Part shown: one piece after another, positions 22,001 through 33,969 of the stretch
Numbering within the stretch: the stretch's first letter is position 1
Layout of the letters: each line of letters begins with the position of its first letter
Origin: Notamacropus eugenii
Taxonomy: Eukaryota > Chordata > Mammalia > Diprotodontia > Macropodidae
Direction of reading: 5' to 3'
Length of the DNA stretch: 64,000 bases
NCBI RefSeq assembly: GCF_028372415.1
Contig: NC_092872.1
Span: 513,484,224-513,548,223, forward strand
Program-made: the position numbers and the translations under genes
The notes under the pieces: generated by a model
Database searches by the model: none
What the model was told of the DNA's origin: nothing
Seen by the model: only the letters and a program-made list of their open reading frames with translations

Positions 22001-25000
22001 ATTTGAGATGTGGAAGACCATTTACTAATTCATATAGAGGCCTATGATCTTTTGATAGAGGAACAACAACATGGATGATACAGATGAAATCATGGATTTC
22101 TGAAGCATTAAAGCGTGAATGAGAATAAAACAAGTGGATGGGAGGTTATATGTTGCTACTCTGCACATACACAAATACATGTTTCTACATGTGCAAATTC
22201 ACTTGTCAACATATGAAGCCACACAAATAACTACGTCTATGAGAGTGTTTATATGACACTACCTTAATATCTAGTCAATTTCATCATTCATCAGAAATAG
22301 TTCTTTGGCATTATATAGGCAAAACAAGCAGTTGATTGATTGGGGTTATTTCTAAATGACACCAAAATAACTGGTTGTAAAGGGGGAAATATCACTCAAT
22401 CTACTAGGCTGTTTGACACATACTCTCCAAACTTTCACTCTTTTCTATTCTCATTGAATTCATTGAATTTTTTTGACACTTGGATTCTCTATTGGTAATT
22501 TTGGTATTATAATGACATTACCCATCTGTGAGCTGAAATGTTGAGGAAAGAGAAAGAAAAATGGACATTTCTAAATTTCAGAAGCTTCCTGCCACATACA
22601 GTGAGAAGTTAAATGCCAAAAATATCTTCAGATAAATTTCTGATGGCAATACTACTTCCAAGTTAATTTAAAACACCCTTACCATCCTTGTTATGGCAGC
22701 ACGTGTGGAATCTAGCTGACATTCAGTTTTTCTTTCTGGGTCTTTTCTTTTAGAATCTAATTTCCCATTTTATAATATAGGTATACAATTATACGTAAAC
22801 TTTAAAGTCAAATGATAAACTAAGCATGACTCTCTTGGATTTTTGGATGTTTACAGTGGGAATGAAAGGGCGAGTAAGGTAATCATGTGGGGATTTGGGG
22901 TAGACTAGAGAGCAACTTGGACCATTGGGATGAACGTTTTGGATTCCCTTTCGTTCTCTCATTAGGTTATGATTTGCCTGTATTGATATGTACTTCAGGC
23001 AGATTTTAGCCTTGGTGTGGTAAACAGCTGCAATCAGTCTGTCAAAGCCAGTGTCTTAAAGGTTGACAATTAGACGGTTGCACTTTTGTTCAGTTCCAGA
23101 ACTTGCCAGTCTCCAGTTACATATAAATGTATTCATTTATTCATTCAATCATTATTTAGTATCTACTGTGTACAAAGATTCTAAGAGAAAAGAGCACTGT
23201 TCTGGTCACAACTCTGAGCCATTTGATTGGCAAAGACCCTTTTTGTTTACAGGTGTCTGATAATCATCCCCATGTATAAAGATTATGCCAGTCAATTTTG
23301 CTAGAGTCCACAGGAAGCATTCTGTGTACACAGACCCACTCTCAAACTTAGTAAGTCCAGTTGCCTTGAACTACTGAGATATGGATTAAAAAAATATGAA
23401 CAGAAATTATTGTAAAACATCCTGTAACACTAGCAGACCTAGCTTTGAAACTTTTAAATAAGGTGATATTAGAAGTGAGGGGCACGGTTATTTATGATAT
23501 GATTTATTTATGATAACTAACATTTGTTTTAAAACTTTTAGCTTAACAGAAATTTAGCCACCAGAAAAAATTCTAAACCAACAAAGTAAATCTACATTTT
23601 ACATTACATTTACATTACATTAAAAATTGAAAAATGGTGCAGAGACAATACATAGACACATACTGTATATAAACAAGCAGCCTTGGAATCAGAAAGATGT
23701 GGGTTCAGGCCCAGCCTCTGACACATTTTTTTGTTACCTTGGGATAACTGCTTAAGCTTTAAGTGCCCAAAATTTTATGCTGCAGTAGAGCTGCTGATCC
23801 CATAGGGGATTATCTACAACAATGGAATGACAAGCTTGACCTGCTGGAGCCCCAAAGTGTTTACTATGTATATTATATACAATATATATACATATATATA
23901 AGCATATTCTATTCTATATTACATAGATAATAAATATACATAAACTTTACTATCTCAATGGTTTTTTAAAAATCCCAGTTACAGTGATTTTAAATGAAAT
24001 TGTACAAAATAATTTACTGATGGGATGATGATAGATATCAAGTTTTTGTTAGGATTGTATTCCTGTGGTTGACTTGGTCTCACAACATGATATTTCAGCA
24101 AAAATACTGACAGTCATAACAATGGCAGTAAAGGGGGGATAATTTGAATAAAATTAGCAATTCTAGAAATCCAGCTTTTCAAAACAAAGCCAATTTGACT
24201 GAAGTCTTGTTTTATACCATACTCATTTATGATCATGATAATTTTCACCCTTACATCATAATCGGTAAATGATGATATAAAACCTGATAAAGATTTATGA
24301 GGCATATGGAAGATCATTGATCAGTCACAGAATACTTTTCTCTGTATGACCACAGCATCCAGACCAGATTACAAGACAAAGTTAGAGACTTCCTATTTTG
24401 GTCTAAAAAACAAAAACAAAAAACAACCAAACAACCCCAAAACTATTAATGTGTATTGTTTTGGGCACTGATTGGTCCTCATGTTGTTAGGTGAGCAAAA
24501 AGGGGATTAAGCATTTAAAGAAGCTGAGTTGGGTTTCCTTCCTTCTAGGGTGGGTTTCTGGGACACAAGGAAGGCAGGGCTAGGGGAGATATGGGCCACT
24601 TTTTCCCACACAAGGAAGACAATTCCAGAGTTAAGATTTCTGTTTCTTTTTTTTTTCCTAGATCCATTTACAGAGAATCCACATACAAACCTCCATGCAT
24701 ATTGCATTGTAAGCAATCTAGAGAAGCAATTGGGTTCACAAGTATTTCTTGTTATTCTCAGAAGAAAAACCTAAATTCACTGGGCTTTTTTTTTTTTGTC
24801 TCTAACAAACTCATATTTTTCTTGACATATGCAAGGAACTCATTAACACAAGTGGGCCTTGTACACACAGATCAGGAAGAGCTAGAGCCAAGCAAACAGC
24901 GTTCTTTCTTTACAGGGATGTCAAAGAACAGGAAGGTACAATGAGGAGCCTGCTTATCAAGACCACCATACGTGGCCTACATACATGGGCTGAGGGCTTT

Positions 25001-25250
25001 CTGAAGGTCTTCAAAAGCAGTAATATTTCTTATTTCTTCTCTAGAGCATTGTAATTTCATATAACTCCTTTGTATATGCATGTCAGGTTGACTAAGTACA
25101 GTAAAAAAGAAAGAAAAGAAAAAGAAATCTAAGTACTTAATGCCACTTTCCTTCACGGAGAAACGTCATTGCAATGTGTACTATGAAGTTTTTGTATCAT
25201 GGCTCTTTGGGTGTTTCCCCATTTCCTTGCCACCAAGTATCAGAATGAAT
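22001..25250. other. Long intron stretch, few repeats
   Basis: A MIR-like fragment lies at 23675-23765 ('ggaatcagaaagatgtgggt'), an AT dinucleotide-rich tract at 23865-23935, and poly-T runs near 24650 and 24786. The rest looks single-copy. No gene recognised; the longest frames (67-117 codons) have no domain. Confidence 0.4.
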
Positions 25251-25254
25251 TAAC

Positions 25255-25385
25255 TTGCTATGTTATCTTGCCACACTAATCTCTCTGGGACTGAAGTTTT
25301 CTTATCTGTAAAATGAGAATATAAGACTAGATAATTTTTAAGGTCACTTTCATCCCTAAGATTTGGGGATTCTTTGAAAACTATA
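25255..25385 (+). repeat. MIR-like SINE 3' half
   Basis: 'cttatctgtaaaatgagaat' followed by a 'ttaaggtcactttcatccct' tail. Confidence 0.65.
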
Positions 25386-25900
25386 GTTTCCATGAAGGAA
25401 GATGGACTGTCATCATCCAGGCCCATGACAAAACAGAATCAAGCAGAGAGATGAGGGGATTTTAAGAATCTGGGTCCAAACCCACTTCCCCACAAACTCT
25501 CTACCAAAAGAAGTAATCCCACAACAAGGCAAAACAAGTTTTGCGACAGGAATCACTTAGTCTCAGGTACAGTGATCAGAACTGCAGTCTAGACAGACAA
25601 TTTACCCATTTCTTGTTGTCAGTGAATGTTATGACAATTAAGGGTTGGAGAGAACAAATATCTTAGATTTTTGTTGTTCTTTTCCTTTTTTAAGACCAAA
25701 AGGATTTTATACTTTATTTAATTTAACTTCAAATGCCTGTGAAATAGCAACCCTTTCCATTTTATATCTGAAAGAAAAAGAGGCTTATCCTCCTGACCAC
25801 AAAATTTGTGTCTACTTTCTATGACATCCCTATTCTTGAACTCTCTCTTCAAGAGAGTCTCTTCACTAAACACCTGCCTCTAATTAGAACACGGTGTAGC
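25386..25900. other. Intron stretch, nothing identified
   Basis: No gene or clear repeat. Confidence 0.4.
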
Positions 25901-25904
25901 AGAG

Positions 25905-26110
25905 CTTCCTAACCTTTCCAATCAATACCTACTATGTGTCAGGCACTCTGCTAGGTGCCGTGGATATGTGTACAAAGCATAAAACAATCCCTTCTCATAA
26001 GGAGCCTACCTTCTAATGGGAGAGACAATACATATGATGGAAGAGAGAGAACATATAAAAATATAGACAGCACAAATGGAAAGGGAACAAATGCAAAACA
26101 GTTAAATACA
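25905..26110 (-). repeat. L2-type LINE 3' tail, reverse orientation
   Basis: 'cctactatgtgtcaggcact', 'tgctaggtgccgtggatatg' and 'aggagcctaccttctaatgg' are the antisense L2 tail. Confidence 0.82.
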
Positions 26111-26475
26111 AGGCAATTTTGGAGGGAGGGGCCTAGCACTTGGGAGAATCAGGATCATTTTAAGTATGAAGATAACACGTTAAATGTAAAAAAAAGCTAA
26201 TGAATCATTGTATGATAGTATTATTATTATCATTAATTAAGAAAATATATAGTGACCACAGACTACTCTGAATTCAGTAATGCTTTGAAAAGAATTTGTA
26301 TCTTATTCATTATAACAATATCTAAATATATTTTAAAATAATATATATGTACAAAGCATTATTTACTCAGTCTAGAGAAGGTTCCTTAGTTATCATTATA
26401 AGTTTCACTGCATATTTTGTTTGAAGATCAGAATAATAGGTCAGAATAATAATTGGTATAAATATATGTGCAAAT

Positions 26476-26514
26476 GGGTGCGTGTGTGTGTGTGTGTTTG
26501 TGTGTGTGTATGTT
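26476..26514 (+). repeat. Short (TG)n microsatellite
   Basis: Interrupted TG run. Confidence 0.9.
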
Positions 26515-26534
26515 GAGTGTACATGTGCATATGT

Positions 26535-26880
26535 GATACAGCAGAAACAGCACTGAACTGGGAGCTCAGGGTCCTGTGTTCAAGATTTACTGCTGCTATT
26601 GACAGTGGGACTGACCTTGGGCCATTTGTTTCATTTTCCAGGTCCTTCATTTTCTTTCCGGTAACTCTAGGGAGTTCAAAGGATCATAGATTTATATATG
26701 GAAGGGAACTTAGGGGACATTAGATTAACCCCCTCCACCCTTAATTCATAGTTGAAGAAACTGAAACCCAAAAAGGCTGTGACTCACCCAGAGTCACATA
26801 GTATCTGATATATGATTTGAACTCATCTTCCTGACTTCCAATCCAATGCCCTATGCATCCACCTAGCTTTCTAGGTTTGG
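26535..26880. repeat. Two MIR-like SINEs in opposite orientation
   Basis: Left part 26535-26645 is sense ('aacagcactgaactgggagc', 'gaccttgggccatttgtttc'). Right part 26670-26880 is antisense ('ggaacttaggggacattaga', 'cagagtcacatagtatctga', 'ccctatgcatccacctagct'). Confidence 0.65.
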
Positions 26881-27500
26881 CCAGATGATTTTTGAAAGCC
26901 ACTCCAATTCTAAAATACATACGAATCTTTTAAGTGATATTGAGAAAATTATTTTTAAAAATCAAATTAGAAAAAGAATTAACTAAACTTTTATTGATTG
27001 TCAATTATGTTTAAAACATTGTGTTAGGCGTCTTTTTAGTACCTATTTTTCTGACTGAATTAGTCCAATATGCCTTTCATTTAAATTTGCTGGATGTTTA
27101 AATTAGGAACTTCAGCACTCTCAATGATCCAGAAATATTACTGAAAGTTAAAAGCCTAGATACTTTAGGCAAAGCTCAGAGCCAGTTACGGTAACTTCAC
27201 ATGAAAGTTACAGGTGCTTATGCTATTTGGAGGTTTTGTTACTTAAATTTAGACTACTTTGCATAAGGAGCTCATCATCTACGTCTTGTTCCCTTTCACA
27301 GGAGTGAGCTACAAATGTTAAAGAACTTTCATCATGGTGATGTACCCCTCCCCATCATCCCCTCAAAAGGAAATCACAAACTTTTTAACTGAAGAGTCTT
27401 TACTCTGTTGGACCCACACTTTGAACTTCAAGAAATGAGTGATAAAAAGAAGATTCCTAGAAAAATTCTTTCTTCTCAGTTACCTGAAGTTTTGGCCTAA
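26881..27500. other. Intron stretch, nothing identified
   Basis: AT-rich; no gene or clear repeat. Confidence 0.4.
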
Positions 27501-27502
27501 GA

Positions 27503-27630
27503 TTGGAGGAGGGAGAGGGGGAGAGGGAGAGAGGGAGGGATGGAGAGGGAGTGAAAGAGAGAGAGAGAGGGAAGAAGAGAGGGGGAGGGGGGAGAGACAG
27601 AGAGAGAGAATGTAGTAAAAAAGAGAGGGA
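27503..27630 (+). repeat. GA-rich low-complexity tract
   Basis: About 125 nt of nearly pure purine made of irregular gaga and gggag units. Confidence 0.95.
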
Positions 27631-29050
27631 GGATTGAAGATGCTTTACAAATTGACCTCCATTCTGGAAGACACTATGTTGATGTTATCATCCCACCAAG
27701 AGAAGAAGGCCAAAATGAGAATAATATTTTGGAGAGGAAAAAAGACAAATAAAATAAAATCTACTTTTAAAAAAAGACTGGAATTTTTTCCCAAATAGAG
27801 ATTTTGACATTTTCATTTTTCAAAGAATAGAAAATACTTTCAGCCAAATTTCTACCTATGTGTATAGTTATAGCTCTTTTATAGATGCTTATAGTTCTTT
27901 CTTTTAGTTCTTTCTGATCCTAGAAAGTTTGATATTTGCCAAGAAAAGGGACAGTGGGTCATTGTCCAGAAAAACCTTCACAATTCACGTAAAACCAAGA
28001 CACCATCTGCACTGTTTCAGACATATAGTCCAATTTCACTTGAAATAACATCATTAGTCCAGCAGTCCCACAGAGATAGAAGGTGATCTTGTTTCCTCCT
28101 TGCCTGGCTTGATTTCAGAATCTTGCCTTTTTTTTTCTTTTTTTGGCAAAAGCTGCTTCTTTCTCTGAAATATTTCATGCAGATAATGGATAATGACCAC
28201 TTCTCATTGCTTTTTCTTGAAAATGTCTAAGTGCGTTAGCTAACAAAAGAAAAATGTTAACTTGGTCCTTTGTCTAAGTTCATGGCTGGGGCTCCAACCC
28301 ACTGAAATAAAAAAAATAGAAAACAACAACATGCCAGTAGAAAAGATAAACTGGCACTGACTAGCAACTCTTAAGGCCTGGCCTTCTTCAGTGAGGATTC
28401 TGTGCTTTGTTAGAATGAATGACGTCAAAGACATTAAAGACCTTTACTGTGCTATAGGCCATCCCTTTGTCAAGGCAGGATTTCATCCAGAGGCTTTTTC
28501 CACTCTACTGGAGTGGAACCTCCAGTCCTCCCTGGTGTTAGAGTCTTTGCAATGCAATTAATCTGGCAAAAAGGAAAGATGGTTGAGGCAGCAGTTTCTG
28601 GCATTCAACAGTGTCCTTGTTACTGCCACTTGTCACAAATCAGCGTATGGAATCAAGGAGGTTCTTTCTAACAGAACAGCGTCTCTTGTAAGGAGTAAGG
28701 GGCTGAGTCAAGGCAGTCACTCAAAGGAGCTCTAGGAAGGCTTTCCTGAACTCACAATTAATCCAGAATCTCAGAACTGGAGGGCAGAGGGGTCAAACAT
28801 GCAAACCACAACACTCCTGAGCAAATCCTAAACCAAAATTGGAAAATACTTAACAAAATAAATAAGAGTATAATAAAACAGTTTTCTAGTCATGTCTGAC
28901 ACTTTATGAAGTTTTCTTGACAAAGACACTGGATTGGTTTATCATCTCCTCCAGTAATAAAACATAGATAATGTTAATATGTCGTTTTCTAATTTCTACG
29001 CCTGCAGAGATCCTTATGAACTGTTTAATGATCCCCCTTTCTATTTGAAT
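27631..29050. other. Intron stretch, mostly unassigned
   Basis: No gene. Short A and T runs only; mostly single-copy-looking. Confidence 0.4.
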
Positions 29051-29054
29051 TTGA

Positions 29055-29245
29055 CACCACTGCTAGAAGGGACCTCAAAGGATATATGCTCATTACATTT
29101 AGAGAAAACCCTTCAGTTTCCTCAATTTCATTGCTGAGATCAGGACAGCCTGGCTTACTGAAGTTCATATAGCATTCATACCAAATAGAAGAGGCAGGTT
29201 TTCTGATTCTAAATCTATGTTTCGACTACAACACATTGCCTCTCT
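29055..29245 (-). repeat. MIR-like SINE, reverse orientation
   Basis: 'aagggacctcaaaggatata', 'cagtttcctcaatttcattg' and 'gactacaacacattgcctct' in antisense order; diverged. Confidence 0.55.
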
Positions 29246-29304
29246 GTTCCAACTTCAGCTCCAAAACAGTAATCCATTCTCCATACAGTAAGTAATTTTA
29301 TGAT

Positions 29305-29500
29305 GCGGTGGAAAGAACGCTATATTTGAAATCAGAGGATCTGTGTTAAGATCCTAGTTTGCCACCTACAGCCGGAGTAATCCTGAACAAATGATTTAAC
29401 CTCTCTCTGCCCCAGACTCCTCCTCCATAAAATGAAGGGGTGGACAAAAAGTCCCTTCCTTTCTAAATCTAAAGATATAATCCTATTGTTATTCTATGAC
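29305..29500 (+). repeat. MIR-like CORE-SINE
   Basis: 'gatgcggtggaaagaacgct', 'tttgaaatcagaggatctgt', 'ccataaaatgaaggggtgga' and 'cctttctaaatctaaagata', sense. Confidence 0.8.
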
Positions 29501-30570
29501 CCAGCTCCTAATGGAATGAGGAAGAACTGAGAAGTTGCCTGTGAAGTATAACATATTAATCTTGGATCACTCCTTTGCACATGGACTGGGACAAGGAGGT
29601 TGTGTTTGTTTGCTTTTTGATTAGGTTAGCAAAGAGCAAAGTGACATAGGAAGGGTAAATTCCAAAAACTGAGAAGGGGAAGCTGGACAGTATGAAGTGC
29701 TGTTGTCACAGTGGAGTCTTCAGTGGGGGGCTCTGAGTGGCCAGAGGGGTAGCAGGGGACATAGCATCAAATAGCAGGGAAGTGATACCAAAGACCAGGC
29801 CAAGTTCATCTCCTTCATCGTTTAACCCGTAGTCAGCTTAGTCACACAGGGTCATACCCTCTGCTTTTCCTATTCTACTGGAGGCAACCAGGTCACACAC
29901 TCTTATCATGTTAGAAGAGCCAAACATAGAAAAGTCCTTTCCAGGCTGTATTCTGAGAACTGGACCCACAGGAATGGGATTTTTCAGGATTTTGATTATC
30001 TATTTCTCATGCTTTGGTTATAAAAATTCAGTGGGTTCAGGGTATTATTCTCCATCAATTCCTTATGGATTTATTTAAATCCTCCAATTTGGTTGAGTGT
30101 TTCTGTGCAACAATAAACAAAAGAGGAAAATTAATGATGAAAGGGATTAGCACTTATAAACAAAGCAGGTGATACAGTTAAATGCTGACCTATTTTAGCT
30201 CTTATTTAAGTGTGTTAGCTTTTGAAAATGAGGCACTCTCTATCAACCCCAAATCTGATCTTGGGCTCAAACCTCATTGAACTGACAGATTAAGTTACTC
30301 TTAGAAATGGCCCAAACTCTTGGAGATAGAGAAGACTCCAATATCTTTTTGAATCTACAATTTGAGAAATCAAATTCCTTCAAGATTAGTAACACTTTGG
30401 TTTCACGCTCTGAATACTCAAGAAGAACACTGCCATGGAACGCCAGCCCTTTCTGTTTCTAGCCAGGAGTGGAGCATGAAAGAGAAAAGTTGTCATCTTA
30501 GAATCTCCAAAATTGTCTAAGCCCGATCCCCTCAGCCTGAAGGATGAAAGGGAGGTGGTGATGGGGTTCA
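29501..30570. other. Intron stretch, nothing identified
   Basis: No gene or clear repeat recognised. Confidence 0.4.
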
Positions 30571-30571
30571 T

Positions 30572-30920
30572 GGGATTCACAGAATCTCAGAGTTGAAAGG
30601 CATTTTAGTCACTATCTAACTTATCCCCTACCTATACAAGAATTCCATCTGTAACATCATCTAAAAGTAATCATTAAGTCACCATCTGAAGACCTCCAGT
30701 GAAAGAGAATTTACTATCTCCTTTCAAACCCCCCTCCCCCAATTGCCATTCCCATCCCCACCCCGCTTCCGCCACACATGAGGCAACTCATGCCATTTGG
30801 GGACAGCTCAAATCATTTGAAAGTTTTTCTTTTTCATTGAACCTAAATCTGCCTTGCCAAACTCCCATCACAGTTCTGTCCCCTGGGGCCAAGCCAAACA
30901 AATGGAATTCCTCTTTCCCT
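30572..30920 (+). repeat. CR1/L3-like LINE fragment
   Basis: 'cacagaatctcagagttgaa', 'catttggggacagctcaaat', 'ttgaacctaaatctgccttg' and 'ctggggccaagccaaacaaa' parallel the copies at 15250 and 37060. Confidence 0.65.
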
Positions 30921-31229
30921 CCACCATCACATATTTCCTCCTACACACAGTGTACATTAACAAATTGCCTTCAATGATTCCACTGGGTTTTTTTTCTTTC
31001 CTATTCTGCTTCTTGCCTTTTCTCCTTTCATCCTACCCATTTGGCTTTCTGGTTGTCCTTTGCTAAATGCCTTCCTTCCCTATTCCTTATCTAGCCACCA
31101 AGTACACTAAGAAAGAGATAAAAAAAGAACAACAAACCCAAAGACCTCAAAAACAACACTTGTACACATTTTAAAGTGAATGTGACATGCTGTTTTAACC
31201 TTTTCACCTCTCTTCAAATTGGCTTCTCA

Positions 31230-31680
31230 GTTTATTTTGTGTATGGGACATTTTTCCGGAATGGATGTATGAGAGAGTGATACCTGCAGATTTAGACAGA
31301 TGAATGGACAGATAGACAGCTGGAGCAATATTAATAGGGTCACCAAACTCCTGCCAGTTCTGCCTTCCCCACCCCCATCATGCCCTCCATCTGCAGTGCT
31401 TCTTTTCTGTGGGTACTGTATTGTGCATATGCGCCAGCCGGAAAACATATCATCCCCAAATGACTTTAAATGTGCATGGTTAGAGGATGTGAACAGCCCT
31501 CACAGTCTATTGTGTCAATAATCTGCATATTTAGGAGTCCCCACATGCTCATTGAGACGATAGATGGAGCTGGTACAGTCTATTGGGTCAAAAATCTGCT
31601 TTTAAATAGTCTATATACACAGTCTGTTGAGTAAATAACTGTACTTTGGAAAAAAAAATCTTAAATATGTAATAGCATGA
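31230..31680. promoter_or_regulatory. Candidate regulatory block with a triplicated motif
   Basis: Repeat-free stretch with three copies of a ~22-nt motif beginning acagtct(a/g)ttg at 31502, 31575 and 31619. The copies share a following gtcaa(t/a)aatctgc (first two) or gtaaataactg (third). I infer possible enhancer function; conservation was not measured. Confidence 0.35.
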
Positions 31681-32410
31681 TAAATAGTATCAGCTCCTGA
31701 AGAGGCAACAACGTTACCGCTGATCAGGAAAATGATGTTCCCTTTAACAAGCCACTTACAAATGATCTCATCTCTCCCCATCATTTGAGCATTCTCAAAT
31801 TCTTTAGCTATTTTTTCATATTTGGTTGAAAAGAACCTAAAGGAAATTTACACACATATGTACACACATGCCCTTGTATGTGCAAATATCATGATAGAAT
31901 AATAAAAGGGGCCTGATGCCATTTTCTGCAAATCCAAGCATTTCCACGTTAAGGGTGGTATACTTGCTATATAGGTAAGTGACCTATCTAGTGATGAGAG
32001 GTCTTCAGTTCTAGATACGTAGTTGGACCCTGAGGATCAGTTCTTGACTGAAGTCAGTGAGAGAGATATTCGAGGGCTCAAACTCCCTTCGTATTTCAGA
32101 AGGGAGGATGGTACTGGAGAAAAAGGGCTATTTGAAGCCTTGGGTGAAGCTTTGCTGTCTCATTATATGCAAGAACTGGGACAAAATATTCTCTAAAAGG
32201 TCCCCCCTAAATCTCAATCTTGTGTTCTAAGTCTAAAGCTATATCTACCTAGAATCCAATCTACCTAGAAATTATCTTGATGCTTCCCTTCTTAGGGTAC
32301 AGCAATACCCAGTTTTGGCCTGATACATGGGAAAGTCTTGGGGTTTTTTCTCCTTGAGGCCATTTATTTCAGTCTAGTCCCTTGTTGAAATCCTAAGGAT
32401 ATTAACCAAA
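31681..32410. other. Intron stretch, nothing identified
   Basis: No gene or clear repeat. Confidence 0.4.
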
Positions 32411-32411
32411 T

Positions 32412-32615
32412 GAGAGATCGTATGGAAAAGTGGGAGGAAGACTGGCTCTGAAATCAGAGAACCTTTATTTATATCCCATCTCTGATTTATGCTACCTGTG
32501 TGACCACAGGCAAGTCATTTAACATTCTGGGCACTCAGGCCTTTGTAAAACTAGGGTGAGGGTGAGGAGTTGGACCAGATGATTAGTACAATCCATTCTA
32601 AATCTGTAATTGTTT
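32412..32615 (+). repeat. MIR-like CORE-SINE
   Basis: 'gactggctctgaaatcagag', 'tgaccacaggcaagtcattt' and a 'tccattctaaatctgtaatt' tail. Confidence 0.8.
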
Positions 32616-32779
32616 TCTCCACAGCTGTCAGCACCTCTCCCCACCCCTCAGGTTATCCTGAACATTATATCTACATATCTATAGAGATATGTGTATTTCT
32701 ATAGATATGCAGATATATAGATACATATCTCCAGCTGACATGTAGTCAGTGTTTGATAAGGCCTGGTTAATCTATGTTA

Positions 32780-32930
32780 ATTTATATTTGCCTCAGTTTC
32801 CTCATCTGTAAAATGGGGATTAATAATACACCTACCTCACAAGGTTGTTCGGAGAACCAAATGAGATAATACTTGTAAAGATCTTTTCCAACCTTAAAGT
32901 GCCATGTAAACACTATTATTATTTAACAAC
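32780..32930 (+). repeat. MIR 3' half
   Basis: 'gcctcagtttcctcatctgt', 'aaaatggggattaataatac' and 'ctcacaaggttgttcggaga' are close to the MIR consensus. Confidence 0.85.
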
Positions 32931-33094
32931 TGTTCAAATGAGCTTGCTTGAAATGAAGCTCTAGAGAGTCTAAGTACATTCATGGTGGTAAATCATGCAC
33001 CTTTTTTCAACTTTTTTGGATGATTAATACAAAGAAGAGATACCTACTGATTAGACCTTTGGTGACCCCAAAGGCTTAACCCCCATTTGTTTTG

Positions 33095-33290
33095 AAAACC
33101 AATGTGGCATGATAGAAAGAACATAAAGCTTGGAATCAGAAGACTTCAATTCAAGTGGCCGCTTTGCCACTTAACTAGCTGTCTTTCGGCTGCCTTCCTC
33201 GTTAGAATTATAGAATCTTTGAGGTGGAAGATTCTTTAGGGGGCATCTAGTTAAATGTCCTCATTTTCTGACTTCAAGGCTAACTAGTGC
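33095..33290. repeat. MIR-like fragments, sense then antisense
   Basis: 33095-33180 reads as a sense head ('gaacataaagcttggaatca'). 33205-33290 reads antisense ('gaatctttgaggtggaagat', 'ctagttaaatgtcctcattt'). Confidence 0.55.
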
Positions 33291-33524
33291 TCTTCTATTT
33301 AAGGTGGTGTGGTATGGGGGAAAGCAAGGTGGATAAGAACCAGGGTTGTGTTAGAGGCTACTTGTGCTGGATTAGGGGAGCTGAATGTTAAATTTTCACT
33401 GTGAGCACTTACACCTTGGAAATCAGCAACTGCTACAAATGAGGGCTTGATAATGATCTTATTGACTGTCTAGAGTTAAGAAAGTGATGAGAAAATGGCA
33501 AGATATAGATTAAACACCAATCAG

Positions 33525-33882
33525 TGGTGAACCTATGGTCCTAGTATCAAAAGTCATTACAAGCCATGTACCCTTAAGTTATGTGACTTCTTTAGGCCTC
33601 AGTTTCCTCATTTGTAATATTGGTATAATGCTACGACTAATTTCTTAGAGTGTTCTCATGAGGATCAAAGGAGAAAATATATCTATCGCCATGAGGCAGC
33701 ATGTAGTGGATGGAGTGCTGAACTAGGGAGTCAAGAAGACCTGCCTTAGAAGACACTTACAGGGTCACATCAGGTGACCCTGATCAAGTCACCTGACCAC
33801 TATGAGCCCAAGTTTTATCATTTATAAAATGGGAATACTAGTAGCACCTGCCTCATAAGATTGTTATGAGATAACTGCAGGA
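33525..33882 (+). repeat. Two consecutive MIR-like SINEs
   Basis: First copy to about 33690 ('taggcctcagtttcctcatt'), second 33692-33882 ('gaggcagcatgtagtggatg', 'gatcaagtcacctgaccact', 'gcctcataagattgttatga'). The second contains a perfect 8-bp inverted repeat, AGGGTCAC/GTGACCCT, at 33761-33781. Confidence 0.7.
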
Positions 33883-33886
33883 CTCC

Positions 33887-33969
33887 AACCTAACCCAGGA
33901 TAGTAACTATTGGGAAAATGTCTCAGTATTTCTAACTCATCTGTGTTCTTGTGATAATTCTGTACATAG
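33887..33969 (+). repeat. Unclassified direct repeat, copy A
   Basis: Aligns without gaps to 35326-35408 at 65 of 83 positions (about 78%), including an exact run 'aactcatctgtgttct'. It directly follows a MIR end. Family unknown. Confidence 0.75.

Noticed and set aside
30699..31066. Possible short coding exons (92 and 70 codons)
   Set aside because: The DNA is a CR1/L3-like fragment plus T-rich sequence; no domain or splice context.
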